Positions 1-9,994 of a DNA stretch of 64,000 nucleotides are shown piece by piece. A program made the translations under genes and the position numbers. The notes below the pieces were generated by a model, which worked only from the letters and a program-made list of their open reading frames with translations, was not told the DNA's origin and did no database searches. The stretch's first letter is position 1. Every line of letters starts with the position of its first letter. The stretch covers positions 1,054,001 through 1,118,000 of the forward strand of contig NZ_CP046976.1 in assembly GCF_030408415.1 (NCBI RefSeq). The letters are read 5' to 3'. This stretch comes from Corynebacterium appendicis CIP 107643. GTDB lineage: Bacteria; Actinomycetota; Actinomycetes; Mycobacteriales; Mycobacteriaceae.

Positions 1-122
1 TTGATGTTGAACCACGCGTAGAGCGCGGGGGTGATAAGCACGCCGACGATGATGATGAAGGCCCGGGGAACGCGCAACAGGCGACGAATGTCCCGTTCAA
101 GAATCTGCCCGCTTTTTCTCAC
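1..122 (-). CDS. YhgE/Pip-type membrane protein, N-terminal fragment cut by window edge
   Basis: Reading leftward from a GTG at 120-122 gives about 40 residues. A basic start (VRKSGQILERDIRRLLRVP) is followed by a hydrophobic segment ending in TPALYAWFNI. A short basic amphipathic stretch, a first membrane helix and the PALYAWFNI signature are characteristic of the YhgE/Pip N-terminal domain, in large membrane proteins linked to ABC-type export and phage infection. The rest lies outside the window. A TACGCT hexamer six bases upstream supports the GTG as a leaderless start. It is divergent from the SbnA-like gene. The call rests on a short fragment. Confidence 0.7.
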   Translation of the reverse strand, partial: MRKSGQILERDIRRLLRVPRAFIIIVGVLITPALYAWFNI

Positions 123-128
123 GTGGCG

Positions 129-134
129 AGCGTA
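129..134 (-). promoter_or_regulatory. -10 box of a leaderless promoter for the YhgE/Pip gene
   Basis: TACGCT on the minus strand, six bases before the GTG at 122, fits the TANNNT leaderless pattern seen throughout this window. Confidence 0.45.
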
Positions 135-143
135 CCCTCAAAT

Positions 144-164
144 GGAGCGTTAGTGAAACGCTCC
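144..164. promoter_or_regulatory. Palindrome between divergent yhgE-like and sbnA-like genes, possible operator
   Basis: GGAGCGTT and AACGCTCC form a perfect 8-bp inverted repeat around a 5-nt centre. It sits between the two inferred -10 boxes (129-134 and 192-197), where a repressor could control both genes. It does not resemble a DtxR iron box. The regulatory role is inferred. Confidence 0.45.
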
Positions 165-191
165 GCGGCGGCCCCGCTGGCCCGGAACGCA

Positions 192-197
192 TAAGCT
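192..197 (+). promoter_or_regulatory. -10 box of a leaderless promoter for the SbnA-like gene
   Basis: TAAGCT lies seven bases before the ATG at 205, and no Shine-Dalgarno sequence is visible, so transcription probably starts at the ATG. Confidence 0.5.
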
Positions 198-204
198 GGC
201 GTTC

Positions 205-1155
205 ATGCTTTTCGAATCATCCCCCGGCCTGCTCGCCGCTGTCGGCGGCACGCCGCTCGTTTCCCTTCCCGAACTCGGCGGCGGGAATGCCCGGGTCTGG
301 GCCAAACTCGAGTCCTTCAACCCCGGCGGCAGCGCCAAGGACCGCACCGCCCGCGCCCTCGTCGCCGACGCCCGCGAGCGCGGCGTGCTCGGTCCGGGCA
401 GCGTCGTCGTGGAGTCGAGCTCCGGAAACCTAGGCGTGGCTCTGGCCCGGGAGGCGGCCGTCGGCGGCTGGGAGTTCCACTGCGTCGTCGACCCGCGCAC
501 CAACCAGGCCACGCTAGCCCACATGCGCGCCCTCGGCGCGCACATCCACCCGGTCGAGGAGCCCGACCCTGAGACGGGGGACTGGCTCACCGCGCGACGC
601 GCGTTGGTGGGGCGCCTCGTCGACGAGCTCGGCGGCCTCAACCTCGACCAGTACTCCAATCGCGCGGCCTTCCGCGCCCACAGCGAGGGGACGATGCGCG
701 AGATCGTCGAGCAGCTCGGCCACGCCCCCGACATCCTCGTCGTCGCCGTGAGCACCACCGGCACCATCGGCGGGTGCGCCCGCCACATCCGCAACAGCGG
801 TCTGCCCACCCGGGCCGTCGCAGTCGACGCCGACGGCTCCGTCCTCTTCGGTGGCGCCCGGGGCGAGCGCATCCTCCCCGGCTACGGGGCGGGCGTCGTC
901 ACCGAGCTGTCGCGCGAGACCGTGCCCGACGAGGTGATCCGGGTCAGCGCGCGCGACGCGGTGGCGGCGGCACGGCGCTGCGCCCGGGCGACGGGCTTCC
1001 TGCCCGGCGCCTCGGGCGGGGCGGTGTGCGTGGGCGTCGAGAAGCTCGCGCGCGAGAACGAGGGGGCGGAGATGGTGGCGGTCTTTCACGACGACGGCCG
1101 CGCGTACCTGGATACGATCTACAACGACGAATGGGTGGAAAGGAACGTGAACTGA
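205..1155 (+). CDS. SbnA-like PLP enzyme (amino-carboxyethyl-glutamate synthase type)
   Basis: A 316-residue fold-type II PLP enzyme of the cysteine synthase superfamily. Lys45 in NPGGSAKDRTA is the expected Schiff-base lysine, and SSGNLG (about 73-78) and VSTTGTIGG (about 183-191) bind substrate and phosphate. The blocks VVDPR, VEEPD, AVDADGSVLFGG and the C-terminal DGRAYLDTIYNDEW match SbnA of staphyloferrin B synthesis better than CysK. SbnA joins O-phosphoserine and glutamate on the way to 2,3-diaminopropionate. No SbnB dehydrogenase is present here, so the final product is uncertain. The stop overlaps the next gene's ATG by one base, indicating translational coupling. A plain cysteine synthase paralogue is the alternative. 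Confidence 0.78.
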   Translation: MLFESSPGLLAAVGGTPLVSLPELGGGNARVWAKLESFNPGGSAKDRTARALVADARERGVLGPGSVVVESSSGNLGVALAREAAVGGWEFHCVVDPRTNQATLAHMRALGAHIHPVEEPDPETGDWLTARRALVGRLVDELGGLNLDQYSNRAAFRAHSEGTMREIVEQLGHAPDILVVAVSTTGTIGGCARHIRNSGLPTRAVAVDADGSVLFGGARGERILPGYGAGVVTELSRETVPDEVIRVSARDAVAAARRCARATGFLPGASGGAVCVGVEKLARENEGAEMVAVFHDDGRAYLDTIYNDEWVERNVN

Positions 1156-3908
1156 TGAGGGTAGCGATCATCGGGGCCGGCCCGCGCGGGCTCTGGGCCG
1201 CGGAGGAGCTCATGGCCAGGGCGCGCGAGCGCGGCGCGGCGATCGAGCTAGACGTCTACAACGACGGCCCCGTCAGCGGTGCGAGCGGCCCCGGAGCCTA
1301 CCAGCCCGGCCTGCCCGCCCAGTGGCTGCTCAACGTCCCCTCCGCGGTCGTGGAGACGCACCTCGGGACGTTCAACGACTGGCGCGGGGCGGGCGACGCC
1401 TTCCCGCCGCGCCGCGAGGTCGGCCGCTTCCTCGCCGCCTCTTGGGCAGCGCTCGCAGCGCACGTGCCGCTCTCGTGCTCGCTGAGGTTCGTGGATGCGC
1501 GGGTCCGCGAGGTCGCACCCGTCGGGGAGAGGGTCGAGGTCGAGGGCACGCTTTACGACGAAGCGCTGCTCACCACCGGCCACGCCCACGACTGGCCCGG
1601 CGCCCTGACCCACGGCGGGGTCGAGGGCGTGGACAAGGTGCTCAGCGCCTTTGCTCCCGGCGACCTAGACGCGGTGACCGAGGCGGATACCGCGATAGTC
1701 AGGGGTGCTGCCTTGACCTTCATCGACGTCGTGCGCCACGCCAGGGCCGGGGTGTTCTACCCGCTGACCCGGGGCGGGCGCTTCATGGACGTCAAGGCCT
1801 ACCTGCCCGACGACGCCGCGGCGCAGCTCGGCCCGGCGCTGGCGCTCGCGCGGGAGCGGATTCGCACCGCGGAGGGTCTCGAGGACGCGTACGATGCCCT
1901 CGTCGAGCTCTCCGGAGAGGTCCTCGCCGCGGGCGGGGCCGGCCCAGACGAGGGCGGTGTTCGCGCGGTGCTGGACGGCAAGGACGGCGCGGACCCCGTC
2001 GAGGATCTGCGCGCCTCCCTCCGGGTCGCACTCGGCGAGTGCGCCTGGACGCCCGCGGCGGCGGTGGGCTACGCCTTCCGCGCCGCCTACGACGCGGTGA
2101 TCGAGCGCTCCTCCTTCGGCGGCCGCGACTCCCTCGGCGGCGAGCGCTTCGGCAGGCTCACCCGCACCCTCGAGCGCGTCGCCTTCGGCCCGCCGGCCGC
2201 CACGGCGGGGGAGGTGCTCGCCCTCATCGACTCAGGGCGCATCCGCACGGACCTACTCGGGCGCGGGGACGAGGACTTGTCACATCTCGCACGGGAGGTC
2301 GGCGCCACCGCCGTCGTCGACGCCGTCAACGCCCCGCCCGGCCTTGTCGAGGGCACCCTCGAGGCGGAGCTGGTGCGCCGCGGCATCGGCCGGGAGCACC
2401 CGGAGACCGGCTCGCTCAGGGTCGAACTTGACGGCACCCTCGCGGGCCAGCGCCACATCGCCGCCGCGGGCAGAGTGAGCGAGGGGTGGATCCTCGGGCA
2501 CGACACGCTGCGCCGCGGCGAGCACGAGGTCATCCCCGCGTGGGCGCGTCGCGTAACACGTGCCGCGCTCGCCGACCCGGAGCGGGTCCACGGCCTGCCG
2601 CCACTGGAGGCCCGCCTGGAGCCCTGGGCCCGGGAGCTCGTGGGCAATGGGGAGGCCGCCCAGGGGCTCCTCGACGCCTACTCCAGCCCCGTCAACGTCC
2701 TCGACGCCGCGCCCATGCTGCGCAACGTCGACGAGCTCGTCGACGCCGCGGCGGGCGAGGGCGTGGAGCTCAGGGTCTTCTACGCCCGAAAGGCCAACAA
2801 GGCGCTGACCTTCGTGGACACCGTCCGCGACGCCGGCCACGGTGTCGACGTCGCCAGCGAGAACGAGCTGCGCCAGGTGCTCGCCCGCGGTGTGCCCGGC
2901 GAGCGCATCATCCTCTCGGCGGCGGTGAAGACCGACGCGCTGCTGCGGCTCGCCGTCGACAGCGGCGTGGTCATCTCCGCCGACAGCCGGGACGAGTACG
3001 ACCGCATCGCCGCGCTGGCGGCCGGCGCGCCCGCGCTCGTGGCGCCGCGCCTGGCCCCGGACCCGGAGACGATGCCGCCGACCCGCTTCGGCGAGCGCTT
3101 CGCCGCGTGGGCCGAGCACCTCGACCAGCCGGTGAACAACGTCCGCGTGGTCGGCGTCCACGTCCACCTGCACGGCTACGCGGCCGCGGACCGGCGCGCT
3201 GCGCTGGCCGAGGCGATCGCCCTGACCGACGCGCTGCGCCACGCGGGGCATGCGCCGGAGTTCATTGACCTCGGCGGCGGGGTGCCGATGAGCTACTTGG
3301 TCAGTGAGGAGCAGTGGCGCGCCTGGGTCGAGGCCATCGCCACGCAGCGCGAGGGCTACGGCGAGCCGTTCACCTGGAAAGCGGACCCGCTGCGAATCAC
3401 CTACCCCTACTGGCAGCACCCGACGCGAGGGAAGTGGCTGCGCGAGGTCCTCGCCGACGGTCCCGGTGACGCACTCACCTCCCGCGGCCTGCGGCTCCAC
3501 CTCGAGCCGGGGCGCTCGCTTCTCGACGGCTGCGGGCTCATCCTGGCGCAGGTCGCCTTCGTCAAGGAGCGCAGCGACGGGGTGCCGCTCGTTGGCCTGC
3601 ACATGAACCGCACGCAGTGCCGCACCACCTCCGACGACTACCTCGTTGACCCGCTGCTCATCCAGCGCAGCGCGCCCTCGGCGGAGCTGGAGGCCTTCCT
3701 CGTCGGCGCCTACTGCATCGAGGACGAGCTCATCCTGCGCCGCAAGGTGCGCTTCCCCCGCGGCGTGGCGGCGGGGGACATCATCGCGATCCCGAACACG
3801 GCGGGCTACTTCATGCACATCCTGGAGTCCGCCTCGCACCAGATCCCCCTGGCCAAGAACGTGGTGTGGCCGGGCGGCGAGCTCGACGCAATCGATCGGC
3901 CGGTCTAG
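1155..3908 (+). CDS. Fused FAD/NAD(P)-binding protein and Y4yA/SbnH-like PLP decarboxylase-family enzyme
   Basis: A 917-residue two-part protein. Residues 1-480 begin with a Rossmann motif, [10 protein letters not shown], and continue as an HcaF-type FAD/NAD(P)-binding domain (NYPSAV-like [18 protein letters not shown], then [10 protein letters not shown]). Residues about 500-917 are a fold-type III alanine-racemase-like barrel followed by a beta domain. The PLP lysine is about K546 in FYARKANKA, followed by [11 protein letters not shown] and the glycine-rich [12 protein letters not shown], as in Y4yA and the SbnH/diaminopimelate decarboxylase family. The start is the ATG overlapping the upstream TGA, with GAAAGG ahead. 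Coupling to the SbnA-like gene implies one pathway for a non-proteinogenic amino acid or metallophore precursor. The reaction of neither half can be stated from sequence. The C-terminus overlaps convergent ltbR by 4 nt. Confidence 0.72.
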   Translation: MRVAIIGAGPRGLWAAEELMARARERGAAIELDVYNDGPVSGASGPGAYQPGLPAQWLLNVPSAVVETHLGTFNDWRGAGDAFPPRREVGRFLAASWAALAAHVPLSCSLRFVDARVREVAPVGERVEVEGTLYDEALLTTGHAHDWPGALTHGGVEGVDKVLSAFAPGDLDAVTEADTAIVRGAALTFIDVVRHARAGVFYPLTRGGRFMDVKAYLPDDAAAQLGPALALARERIRTAEGLEDAYDALVELSGEVLAAGGAGPDEGGVRAVLDGKDGADPVEDLRASLRVALGECAWTPAAAVGYAFRAAYDAVIERSSFGGRDSLGGERFGRLTRTLERVAFGPPAATAGEVLALIDSGRIRTDLLGRGDEDLSHLAREVGATAVVDAVNAPPGLVEGTLEAELVRRGIGREHPETGSLRVELDGTLAGQRHIAAAGRVSEGWILGHDTLRRGEHEVIPAWARRVTRAALADPERVHGLPPLEARLEPWARELVGNGEAAQGLLDAYSSPVNVLDAAPMLRNVDELVDAAAGEGVELRVFYARKANKALTFVDTVRDAGHGVDVASENELRQVLARGVPGERIILSAAVKTDALLRLAVDSGVVISADSRDEYDRIAALAAGAPALVAPRLAPDPETMPPTRFGERFAAWAEHLDQPVNNVRVVGVHVHLHGYAAADRRAALAEAIALTDALRHAGHAPEFIDLGGGVPMSYLVSEEQWRAWVEAIATQREGYGEPFTWKADPLRITYPYWQHPTRGKWLREVLADGPGDALTSRGLRLHLEPGRSLLDGCGLILAQVAFVKERSDGVPLVGLHMNRTQCRTTSDDYLVDPLLIQRSAPSAELEAFLVGAYCIEDELILRRKVRFPRGVAAGDIIAIPNTAGYFMHILESASHQIPLAKNVVWPGGELDAIDRPV

Positions 3909-4594
3909 AGCGCCGAGCTCAACGCAGCGGCGGCCTCACCGAGCTGCGCGCCCCACTTCTCGGCCGGGCTCGGGCTGAGACGCTCGACGGGCCCGGAGAT
4001 GGACAGCACCGCCACCACCGCGCCGTCGGTGTCCGTGATGGGGGCCGAGACGCTGGCCAGGCCGACCTCGCGCTCGTCGACGGACTCGGCGAGGCCGCTC
4101 TCGCGGACCGCCTCGAGCTCTCCGGCGGGGAAGGGGAGGGCGTCGATAAGCCCGAATGCGGCGTAGACGCGCGCGGCCGAACCGGCGGAGAGGGAGAGCT
4201 GCGAGCCGACGGGCACCGTGTGCGTCAGGCCGCTGGCCGGTTCCTCGGCCGCGATGCATGTGCGGGTGTTGCCGGTGAGCTGGTAGAGCTGCACGGACTC
4301 GCCCGTCGCCGTGACGAGACCGCGCATGATCGGCTCGGCGGCGGAGAGCAGCTGCGGCGGAGTCTGGGTGGCGTAGCTGGCCAGGGCCGTGCCCACGGTC
4401 CACTCACCGGCGGGGGTGCGGGAGAGGATGTGGTGAGTCTCGAGCGCTGTGGCGATGCGGTGGGTGGTCGCCCGGGGCAGGCCGGTGTCGGCGCTGAGCG
4501 CCGCGAGGGTCTTGTCGCCGGCCGCGACGGCGCGCACGATCGCAATTGCGCGATCGAGGACTTTAATCCCGGAATCTCCGCTATACTGTCTCAC
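3905..4594 (-). CDS. ltbR: IclR-family regulator of leucine/tryptophan biosynthesis (LtbR)
   Basis: A 229-residue IclR-type repressor. The N-terminal winged helix ([16 protein letters not shown] ... [14 protein letters not shown], residues about 6-60) is followed by an effector-binding domain (about 75-229). It is divergent from leuCD, the arrangement of LtbR in corynebacteria, where it represses leuB, leuCD and trp genes. I chose the GTG at 4594 rather than the ATG at 4618. It begins [15 protein letters not shown], places the conserved helix normally, and has TAGAAT exactly seven bases upstream, giving a leaderless start. Confidence 0.88.
   Translation of the reverse strand: MRQYSGDSGIKVLDRAIAIVRAVAAGDKTLAALSADTGLPRATTHRIATALETHHILSRTPAGEWTVGTALASYATQTPPQLLSAAEPIMRGLVTATGESVQLYQLTGNTRTCIAAEEPASGLTHTVPVGSQLSLSAGSAARVYAAFGLIDALPFPAGELEAVRESGLAESVDEREVGLASVSAPITDTDGAVVAVLSISGPVERLSPSPAEKWGAQLGEAAAALSSAL
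4582..4587 (+). promoter_or_regulatory. Possible -10 box of the leuCD promoter
   Basis: TATACT lies 67 nt before the leuC ATG and overlaps the first codons of divergent ltbR, so LtbR binding here could control both. No clear -35 was found; another TA-rich hexamer nearer leuC cannot be excluded. Confidence 0.35.
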
Positions 4595-4601
4595 GAAATG
4601 G

Positions 4602-4607
4602 ATTCTA
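4602..4607 (-). promoter_or_regulatory. -10 box of a leaderless ltbR promoter
   Basis: TAGAAT, close to the TATAAT consensus, lies seven bases before the GTG at 4594 and decides that start. Confidence 0.6.
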
Positions 4608-4654
4608 ACATCCCGCATTATGGGAATGTGCGGGGAACCGTGAGGAGGAACGCG

Positions 4655-6076
4655 ATGGCTGACAAGCCCCTGACGCTAGCTGAGAAGGTCTGGCGCGACC
4701 ACGTGGTCACGCCCGGTGAGAATGGCAACCCCGATCTCATCTACATCGACTTCCAGCTCCTCCACGAGGTCACCTCCCCGCAGGCCTTCGACGGGCTGCG
4801 CATGTCCGGGCGCACCATCCGCCACCCCGAGCTGCACCTGGCCACTGAGGACCATAACGTGCCCACTATCGGCATCTCCTCCGGCAACCTCCTGGAAATC
4901 GCGGAGCCGACCTCGCGCACCCAGGTGGAGACGCTGCGCAAGAACTGCGCGGAGTTCGGGGTGAAGCTGCACTCCATGGGCGACGTCAAGCAGGGCATCG
5001 TCCACACCGTCGGGCCCCAGCTGGGCATCACCCAGCCCGGCATGACCATTGTCTGCGGCGACTCCCACACCTCCACCCACGGTGCGTTCGGGTCCATCGG
5101 CATGGGCATCGGCACCTCCGAGGTGGAGCACGTCATGGCTACCCAGACGCTGCCGCTGAAGCCGTTCAAGACTATGGCTGTGGAGGTCTCGGGCGAATTG
5201 CAGCCGGGTGTCACGGCCAAGGACTTGATCTTGGCCATCATCGCCAAGATCGGCACCAACGGCGGTGCCGGCCACATCATCGAGTACCGCGGTGAGGCCA
5301 TTGAGAAACTGTCCATGGAAGCCCGCATGACCATCTGCAACATGTCCATTGAGGGCGGCGCACGCGCCGGCATGGTCGCGCCGGACGAGAAGACCTTCGA
5401 GTACGTCAAGGGCCGCGAGTTCGCGCCGAAGGGCAAGGACTGGGATGACGCTGTCGCCTACTGGAAGACGCTGCCCACTGACGAAGGAGCGGAATTCGAC
5501 ACCGTCGTGGAGATCGACGGCTCCGCCCTCACCCCGTTTGTCACCTGGGGCACCAACCCGGGGCAGGGCCTGCCGCTGGCGGAGTCCGTTCCGGACCCAG
5601 AGTCTTTCGGCGACGACACCTTGAAGGCTGCCGCCGAGAAGGCGCTGAAGTACATGGACCTCGAGCCGGGCACTCCGCTGCGCGACATCAAGATCGACAC
5701 GGTCTTCCTGGGCTCGTGCACCAACGCCCGCATCGAGGATCTGCGCGCTGCAGCTGGGGTGATCAAGGGTAAGAGGATCCACCCGGAGACCCGCATGATG
5801 GTCGTGCCGTCCTCCGCCATGGTGAAGCAGCAGGCTGAGGAGGAGGGGCTGGACCAGATCTTCCGCGATTTCGGCGCGGACTGGCGCACCGCCGGCTGCT
5901 CCATGTGCCTGGGCATGAACCCGGACCAGTTGAAGCCGGGGGAGCGCTCCGCATCCACGTCGAACCGTAACTTCGAGGGCCGTCAGGGCCCGGGCGGACG
6001 CACTCACCTTGTCTCACCGCTCGTTGCCGCCGCCACGGCGATCACCGGCCACTTGTCCAGCCCCGCGGACCTCTAA
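4655..6076 (+). CDS. leuC: 3-isopropylmalate dehydratase large subunit
   Basis: LeuC with LeuD isomerises 2-isopropylmalate to 3-isopropylmalate in leucine synthesis. The 473-residue protein has the aconitase-family fold: [28 protein letters not shown] near residue 137, [15 protein letters not shown] and [10 protein letters not shown]. The cysteines of the last two motifs ligate the [4Fe-4S] cluster. The ATG at 4655 is preceded by a strong GAGGAGGAA ribosome site at 4642-4650, so the longer upstream open frame is not used. It is followed 25 nt later by leuD. Length and motifs are normal for the family. Confidence 0.97.
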   Translation: MADKPLTLAEKVWRDHVVTPGENGNPDLIYIDFQLLHEVTSPQAFDGLRMSGRTIRHPELHLATEDHNVPTIGISSGNLLEIAEPTSRTQVETLRKNCAEFGVKLHSMGDVKQGIVHTVGPQLGITQPGMTIVCGDSHTSTHGAFGSIGMGIGTSEVEHVMATQTLPLKPFKTMAVEVSGELQPGVTAKDLILAIIAKIGTNGGAGHIIEYRGEAIEKLSMEARMTICNMSIEGGARAGMVAPDEKTFEYVKGREFAPKGKDWDDAVAYWKTLPTDEGAEFDTVVEIDGSALTPFVTWGTNPGQGLPLAESVPDPESFGDDTLKAAAEKALKYMDLEPGTPLRDIKIDTVFLGSCTNARIEDLRAAAGVIKGKRIHPETRMMVVPSSAMVKQQAEEEGLDQIFRDFGADWRTAGCSMCLGMNPDQLKPGERSASTSNRNFEGRQGPGGRTHLVSPLVAAATAITGHLSSPADL

Positions 6077-6101
6077 GCACGTAAAGGAAGGGCTTGAAAT
6101 C

Positions 6102-6692
6102 ATGGAGAAATTCACCACGCACACCGGTGTCGGCGTGCCGCTGACCCGCTCCAATGTGGATACTGACCAGATCATTCCCGCCGTCTACCTCAAGCGTGTC
6201 TCCCGCATGGGATTCGAAGACGGTCTGTTTTCCAACTGGCGCAACAATGAGCCGGACTTCGTCCTCAACCAAGAGGCGTACAAGAACGGTTCCGTGCTCT
6301 TCGCCGGCCCCGACTTCGGCACCGGCTCCTCCCGTGAGCACGCCGTGTGGGCGCTGATGGACTACGGCTTCAAGGCTGTGTTCAGCCCGCGCTTCGCCGA
6401 TATCTTCCGCGGCAACACCTCCAAGGCAGGGTTGCTCGCCGGGCAAATGTCGGAGGCGGATATCCAGTTGATCTGGAAACAGCTCGAGCAGGAGCCCGGT
6501 CTCGAGGTCACTGTCTCACTCGAGGACCGCACTGTAACCGTCGGGGAGAACACCTACGCGTTCGAGATCGACGACTACATCCGCTGGCGCCTCATGGAGG
6601 GTCTGGACGACATCGGCCTGACCCTGCGCGACGAAAAGGCCATCGAGCGCTTTGAGGGTGCTCGTCCCGCGTTCAAGCCGGCGATCTCGTAA
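6102..6692 (+). CDS. leuD: 3-isopropylmalate dehydratase small subunit
   Basis: A 196-residue swivel-domain subunit partnering LeuC. It begins [27 protein letters not shown] and contains the conserved [17 protein letters not shown] substrate-phosphate loop. The ATG at 6102 has a GGAAGG-like ribosome site at about 6085-6091. It is cotranscribed with leuC. A GC-rich hairpin lies 28 nt after the stop. Confidence 0.97.
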   Translation: MEKFTTHTGVGVPLTRSNVDTDQIIPAVYLKRVSRMGFEDGLFSNWRNNEPDFVLNQEAYKNGSVLFAGPDFGTGSSREHAVWALMDYGFKAVFSPRFADIFRGNTSKAGLLAGQMSEADIQLIWKQLEQEPGLEVTVSLEDRTVTVGENTYAFEIDDYIRWRLMEGLDDIGLTLRDEKAIERFEGARPAFKPAIS

Positions 6693-6720
6693 GCGGCCGA
6701 TCTTACCGCCCGATCTGAAA

Positions 6721-6744
6721 TGCCCCGGGAGTGCCCCCGGGGCA
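6721..6744. terminator. GC-rich hairpin between convergent leuD and mutT1
   Basis: TGCCCCGGG and CCCGGGGCA form a perfect 9-bp stem around a 6-nt loop, two bases before the mutT1 stop. On the minus strand it is followed by a short TTTC, so it could end both transcripts. There is no long U-run on the plus strand. Confidence 0.6.
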
Positions 6745-6745
6745 C

Positions 6746-7762
6746 TTAACGCGCCGGCAGGGCTGACGGTAGGTAGTCAGCCCCGGTGAGACGGCCGTCA
6801 TTGAAGGAGAGCACCCACACGGAGCCCTTCTTGGACTTGATCTCCCCGTCAATAGGCAGTCGGCCCGTGGCAGACAGCCACGCGAGCATGTGGGGGATCA
6901 CGTCGCCCTGGGCGCAGACGACGCTCACGCCGCCCTGGTTCACGACGTCCATGAGCGCCTTCTGGGCGCCGACCATGTCTTCCAGCCACGCGTCGTCGCC
7001 GAAGCGCCGGTCAACCTCGACGGGGAGATTCAACTCGTCGGCAAGCGGTGCAACGGTGGACTGGCAGCGGTCCGGAACAGCCGAGTAAATGCGGTCGGGG
7101 TGGAACGGCGCGAGCATGGGCACGAGCATCTCCGACTGGCGGCGGCCCTTCTTGTCCAGCGGGCGCAGGTTGTCGTCGCCCGACCACTTCTCGCGGTCGT
7201 GGGCGCGGGCGTGCCGCACGTAGAGGATGCGCGCCGTGGCGGGCACGCCGAAGCGTTTCTCCGCCTTCGCCAGCACCTGGCGGTCTAGGTCGTAGGACAT
7301 GAGGTCCTTGGCTTCCTTAATGGACAGCCAACGGATCTCGTCGACTTCGCCGTTGGCCTCGAATTCGCCGCCGGTGACCTCACCCGTCCAGTAGTAGACG
7401 ACCTTGGTGCTGCCTTTGATCGGGTAGATGGTCTTGCCCAGCAGCTTGCCCAGGCGTATGTCGTAGCCGGTCTCTTCCTTGATTTCGCGGACAGCGGTGG
7501 TCACGAGGGATTCTCCCGGGTCGACCTTGCCCTTGGCGAGCGACCAGTCGTCGTAATGTGGGCGGTGAATGCACGCGACCTCGATAGAGCTGGGATCGCT
7601 GGGGTCTCCGCGCCACAGGACTGCGCCCGCGGCCAGCGTGGTGTGCTTGAATTCATCGGCCGGTTTCGACGGAATTTCCTGGTGGCGGCCGGTGAGGAAC
7701 ATTTCGCCCTCGAGGTCTTTGTCCTCTTCGTGCATCTTCGACTTCTTGCCCATAGTGAACAT
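6746..7762 (-). CDS. mutT1: MutT1-type Nudix hydrolase with histidine phosphatase domain
   Basis: A 338-residue two-domain protein. The N-terminal half carries a full Nudix box, [23 protein letters not shown]. The C-terminal half begins [15 protein letters not shown], the RH signature of a histidine phosphatase, with DRCQST and VVCAQGD later. This is the architecture of mycobacterial MutT1, which hydrolyses 8-oxo-dGTP and diadenosine polyphosphates. Its position after leuCD and before gpsA-ddl matches the mycobacterial gene order. The start may be the ATG at 7762 or the one at 7753; a weak CGGGAC fits either. The much longer upstream open frame runs through the gpsA promoter and is rejected. 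Confidence 0.88.
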   Translation of the reverse strand: MFTMGKKSKMHEEDKDLEGEMFLTGRHQEIPSKPADEFKHTTLAAGAVLWRGDPSDPSSIEVACIHRPHYDDWSLAKGKVDPGESLVTTAVREIKEETGYDIRLGKLLGKTIYPIKGSTKVVYYWTGEVTGGEFEANGEVDEIRWLSIKEAKDLMSYDLDRQVLAKAEKRFGVPATARILYVRHARAHDREKWSGDDNLRPLDKKGRRQSEMLVPMLAPFHPDRIYSAVPDRCQSTVAPLADELNLPVEVDRRFGDDAWLEDMVGAQKALMDVVNQGGVSVVCAQGDVIPHMLAWLSATGRLPIDGEIKSKKGSVWVLSFNDGRLTGADYLPSALPAR

Positions 7763-7816
7763 TGTCCCGTATCTGGGGCGGGCGCGCATAACCCTGAATT
7801 TACTTAGGCGGTGCTC

Positions 7817-7822
7817 TACACT
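7817..7822 (+). promoter_or_regulatory. Possible -10 box upstream of gpsA
   Basis: TACACT sits in the 148-nt divergent mutT1/gpsA gap, about 90 nt before gpsA, leaving a short untranslated leader that contains the ribosome site. No -35 is obvious. Confidence 0.35.
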
Positions 7823-7910
7823 GACACGGGCACAAAACCGCCCGGCCCCGTGCGGTGCGGGGGCTCGTGGCGGGGTCGTCGAAAAGCTGAACAAGAAAGG
7901 TGGCGCGCGC

Positions 7911-8909
7911 ATGGTCAAGGTCGCGGTCCTCGGCGCTGGTTCGTGGGGCACGTCGCTGGCGAAAGTCTTTGCCGACGCCGGCAATTCCGTCAGCCTGTGG
8001 GCGCGCCGCACGGAGCTCGCGAACGCCATCCAGACCACGCGGATCAACGCGGACTACCTCGACGGAATCACGCTGCCGGAGGCGATCGAGGCGACCGACG
8101 ACGCCGCGGCGGCGATCGAGAATGCGCAGATCGTCGTGCCCGCCGTGCCCAGCCAGACAATGCGGGAGAACCTCGCTTCCTGGGCGCCGCACATTCCCAG
8201 CGAATCGACTGTGGTGTCCATCTCCAAGGGCATCGAGGCGGGCACGTACAAGCGCATGAGCGAGGTGATCGCCGAAGTCACCGGCATCGACGAATCCCGC
8301 ATTGCCGTGCTGACCGGCCCGAATTTGGCCCGCGAGGTCGCCGACGAGCAGCCCGCCGCCACAGTCATCGCGTGCTCCGACCTGAACCGGGCGAAGCTCG
8401 TGCAAGCTGCATGCGCCACCTCTTATGTTCGGCCGTACACCAATGTCGACGTCGTCGGCTGCGAGATCGGCGGCGCCTGCAAGAACGTCATTGCTCTCGC
8501 TTGCGGCATGGCGGCCGGCAAGGAGATGGGGGAGAACACCCAGGCCACGTTGATCACCCGAGGCCTGGCGGAGATCACACGCTTGGGCATGCAGCTCGGC
8601 GCGGACCAGCGCACCTTCGCCGGCCTGGCGGGCCTGGGCGACCTAGTGGCCACGTGCGGTTCAAAGCTGTCGCGCAACCGCACCTTCGGCGAGCGCCTCG
8701 GGCGCGGTATGACGCTGGATGAGGCCCGCAAGGCCACGAACGGCCAGGTGGCGGAAGGCGTGACCAGCTCGCAGAGCATCTACGAGCTCGCCCTCGACAG
8801 CGGTGTGGACATGCCGCTGACCGAGGCGGTGTTCTCCGTGTGCCACAAGGATCTGCGCGTCGACGACATGATCGCCGCGCTGATGGGGCGCTCCAAGAAA
8901 TCCGAATAA
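7911..8909 (+). CDS. gpsA: Glycerol-3-phosphate dehydrogenase [NAD(P)+]
   Basis: GpsA makes sn-glycerol 3-phosphate from dihydroxyacetone phosphate for phospholipid synthesis. The 332-residue protein starts [20 protein letters not shown] with the dinucleotide-binding GxGxxG. It has [17 protein letters not shown] and the catalytic-lysine region [17 protein letters not shown], then [11 protein letters not shown]. The ATG at 7911 is preceded by AGAAAGG. Unlike many of its neighbours it is a leadered gene. ddlA follows 20 nt after the stop with its own leaderless promoter. Confidence 0.96.
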   Translation: MVKVAVLGAGSWGTSLAKVFADAGNSVSLWARRTELANAIQTTRINADYLDGITLPEAIEATDDAAAAIENAQIVVPAVPSQTMRENLASWAPHIPSESTVVSISKGIEAGTYKRMSEVIAEVTGIDESRIAVLTGPNLAREVADEQPAATVIACSDLNRAKLVQAACATSYVRPYTNVDVVGCEIGGACKNVIALACGMAAGKEMGENTQATLITRGLAEITRLGMQLGADQRTFAGLAGLGDLVATCGSKLSRNRTFGERLGRGMTLDEARKATNGQVAEGVTSSQSIYELALDSGVDMPLTEAVFSVCHKDLRVDDMIAALMGRSKKSE

Positions 8910-8916
8910 CGGCTTG

Positions 8917-8922
8917 TAGTGT
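8917..8922 (+). promoter_or_regulatory. -10 box of a leaderless ddlA promoter
   Basis: TAGTGT is seven bases before the ddlA ATG at 8930, which lacks a Shine-Dalgarno sequence. Confidence 0.5.
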
Positions 8923-8929
8923 GGTCACC

Positions 8930-9994
8930 ATGATCACACTCGCCGTCATTTACGGTGGAATGTCTTCCGAGCATTCCATTTCCTGCATCTCCGCCGGCGC
9001 CATCATGGCTGAACTGCCGGCGGAGAAATACGAGATCTTCCCCGTGGGGATCACGAAAGACGGCACCTGGGTGGCGGGCTCGACCGACCCGGTCGGCGGC
9101 TCCACGCTGCCCAGCGTCGACGGCGGGCGCGAGGTCGCTGTGTCCGTGAACCCCGCACGCCGCGGAGAGTTCTACGATCCGGCTACCGGGGAGGTACTGG
9201 CCACCGTCGACGTGGTCTTCCCGGTCCTGCACGGCACCTACGGTGAGGACGGGACGATCCAGGGCCTGCTCGACCTAGCGGGCGTTCCGTACGTCGGCCC
9301 GGGAGTGCTGGCCTCGGCGTGCTCCATGGACAAGGAGTTCACCAAGACCATCGTGCGTTCCGCCGGCGTGCCTGTTACCCGCGAATTCGTTCTCCACGAG
9401 GAGAAGAGCACCGCCGACGTCGACGAGAAAGCGCGCGAGTACTTGGGCCTTCCGGTTTTCGTGAAGCCGGCCCGCGGGGGATCCTCCATCGGCATCACCA
9501 AGGTCACGGCGTGGGACGACCTCGATCGCGCCGTGCGCGCCGCGCGGGAGTACGACACCAAGGTCATCATCGAAGCCGAGCTCGTCGGCGACGAGGTGGA
9601 GGTTGGCGTGCTCGAGCGCCCGGACGGCGAACTAGTGGCGTCCCCGCCCGCCAAGCTCAACGGCACAGCCGATTCGGACGAGGGCTTCTACGGCTTCGAG
9701 ACCAAGTACCTCGACAACGTCGTCACCGCGACCATTCCCGCGGGCTACGACGACGAGCTCAACCAGCAGCTCGCGGAGCTTGCGCTCACCACGTTCCGCG
9801 CGCTGAGCTGCGAGGGCCTGGCCCGCGTCGACTTCTTCGTCACCGAGAACGGGCCGGTTCTCAACGAGGTCAACACCATGCCGGGCTTCACGTCGATCTC
9901 GATGTACCCGCAGGTGTTTCGCGCCGCTGGCATGACGTACGGCGAGCTACTGGAAACGCTGATCTCTACTGCGCTGGAGCGTTCTGCGAAATAG
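8930..9994 (+). CDS. ddlA: D-alanine--D-alanine ligase
   Basis: An ATP-grasp enzyme that makes D-Ala-D-Ala for peptidoglycan. The 354-residue protein starts ITLAVIYGGMSSEHSIS (DdlA-type GGxSxEHxIS). It contains VFPVLHGTYGEDGTIQGLLDLAGVPYVG, the ATP-grasp VFVKPARGGSSIGITKV, and the metal-binding end LNEVNTMPGFTSISMYP. The ATG at 8930 is supported by the leaderless -10 box. The C-terminus overlaps the convergent DUF3515 gene by 29 nt. Confidence 0.95.
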   Translation: MITLAVIYGGMSSEHSISCISAGAIMAELPAEKYEIFPVGITKDGTWVAGSTDPVGGSTLPSVDGGREVAVSVNPARRGEFYDPATGEVLATVDVVFPVLHGTYGEDGTIQGLLDLAGVPYVGPGVLASACSMDKEFTKTIVRSAGVPVTREFVLHEEKSTADVDEKAREYLGLPVFVKPARGGSSIGITKVTAWDDLDRAVRAAREYDTKVIIEAELVGDEVEVGVLERPDGELVASPPAKLNGTADSDEGFYGFETKYLDNVVTATIPAGYDDELNQQLAELALTTFRALSCEGLARVDFFVTENGPVLNEVNTMPGFTSISMYPQVFRAAGMTYGELLETLISTALERSAK

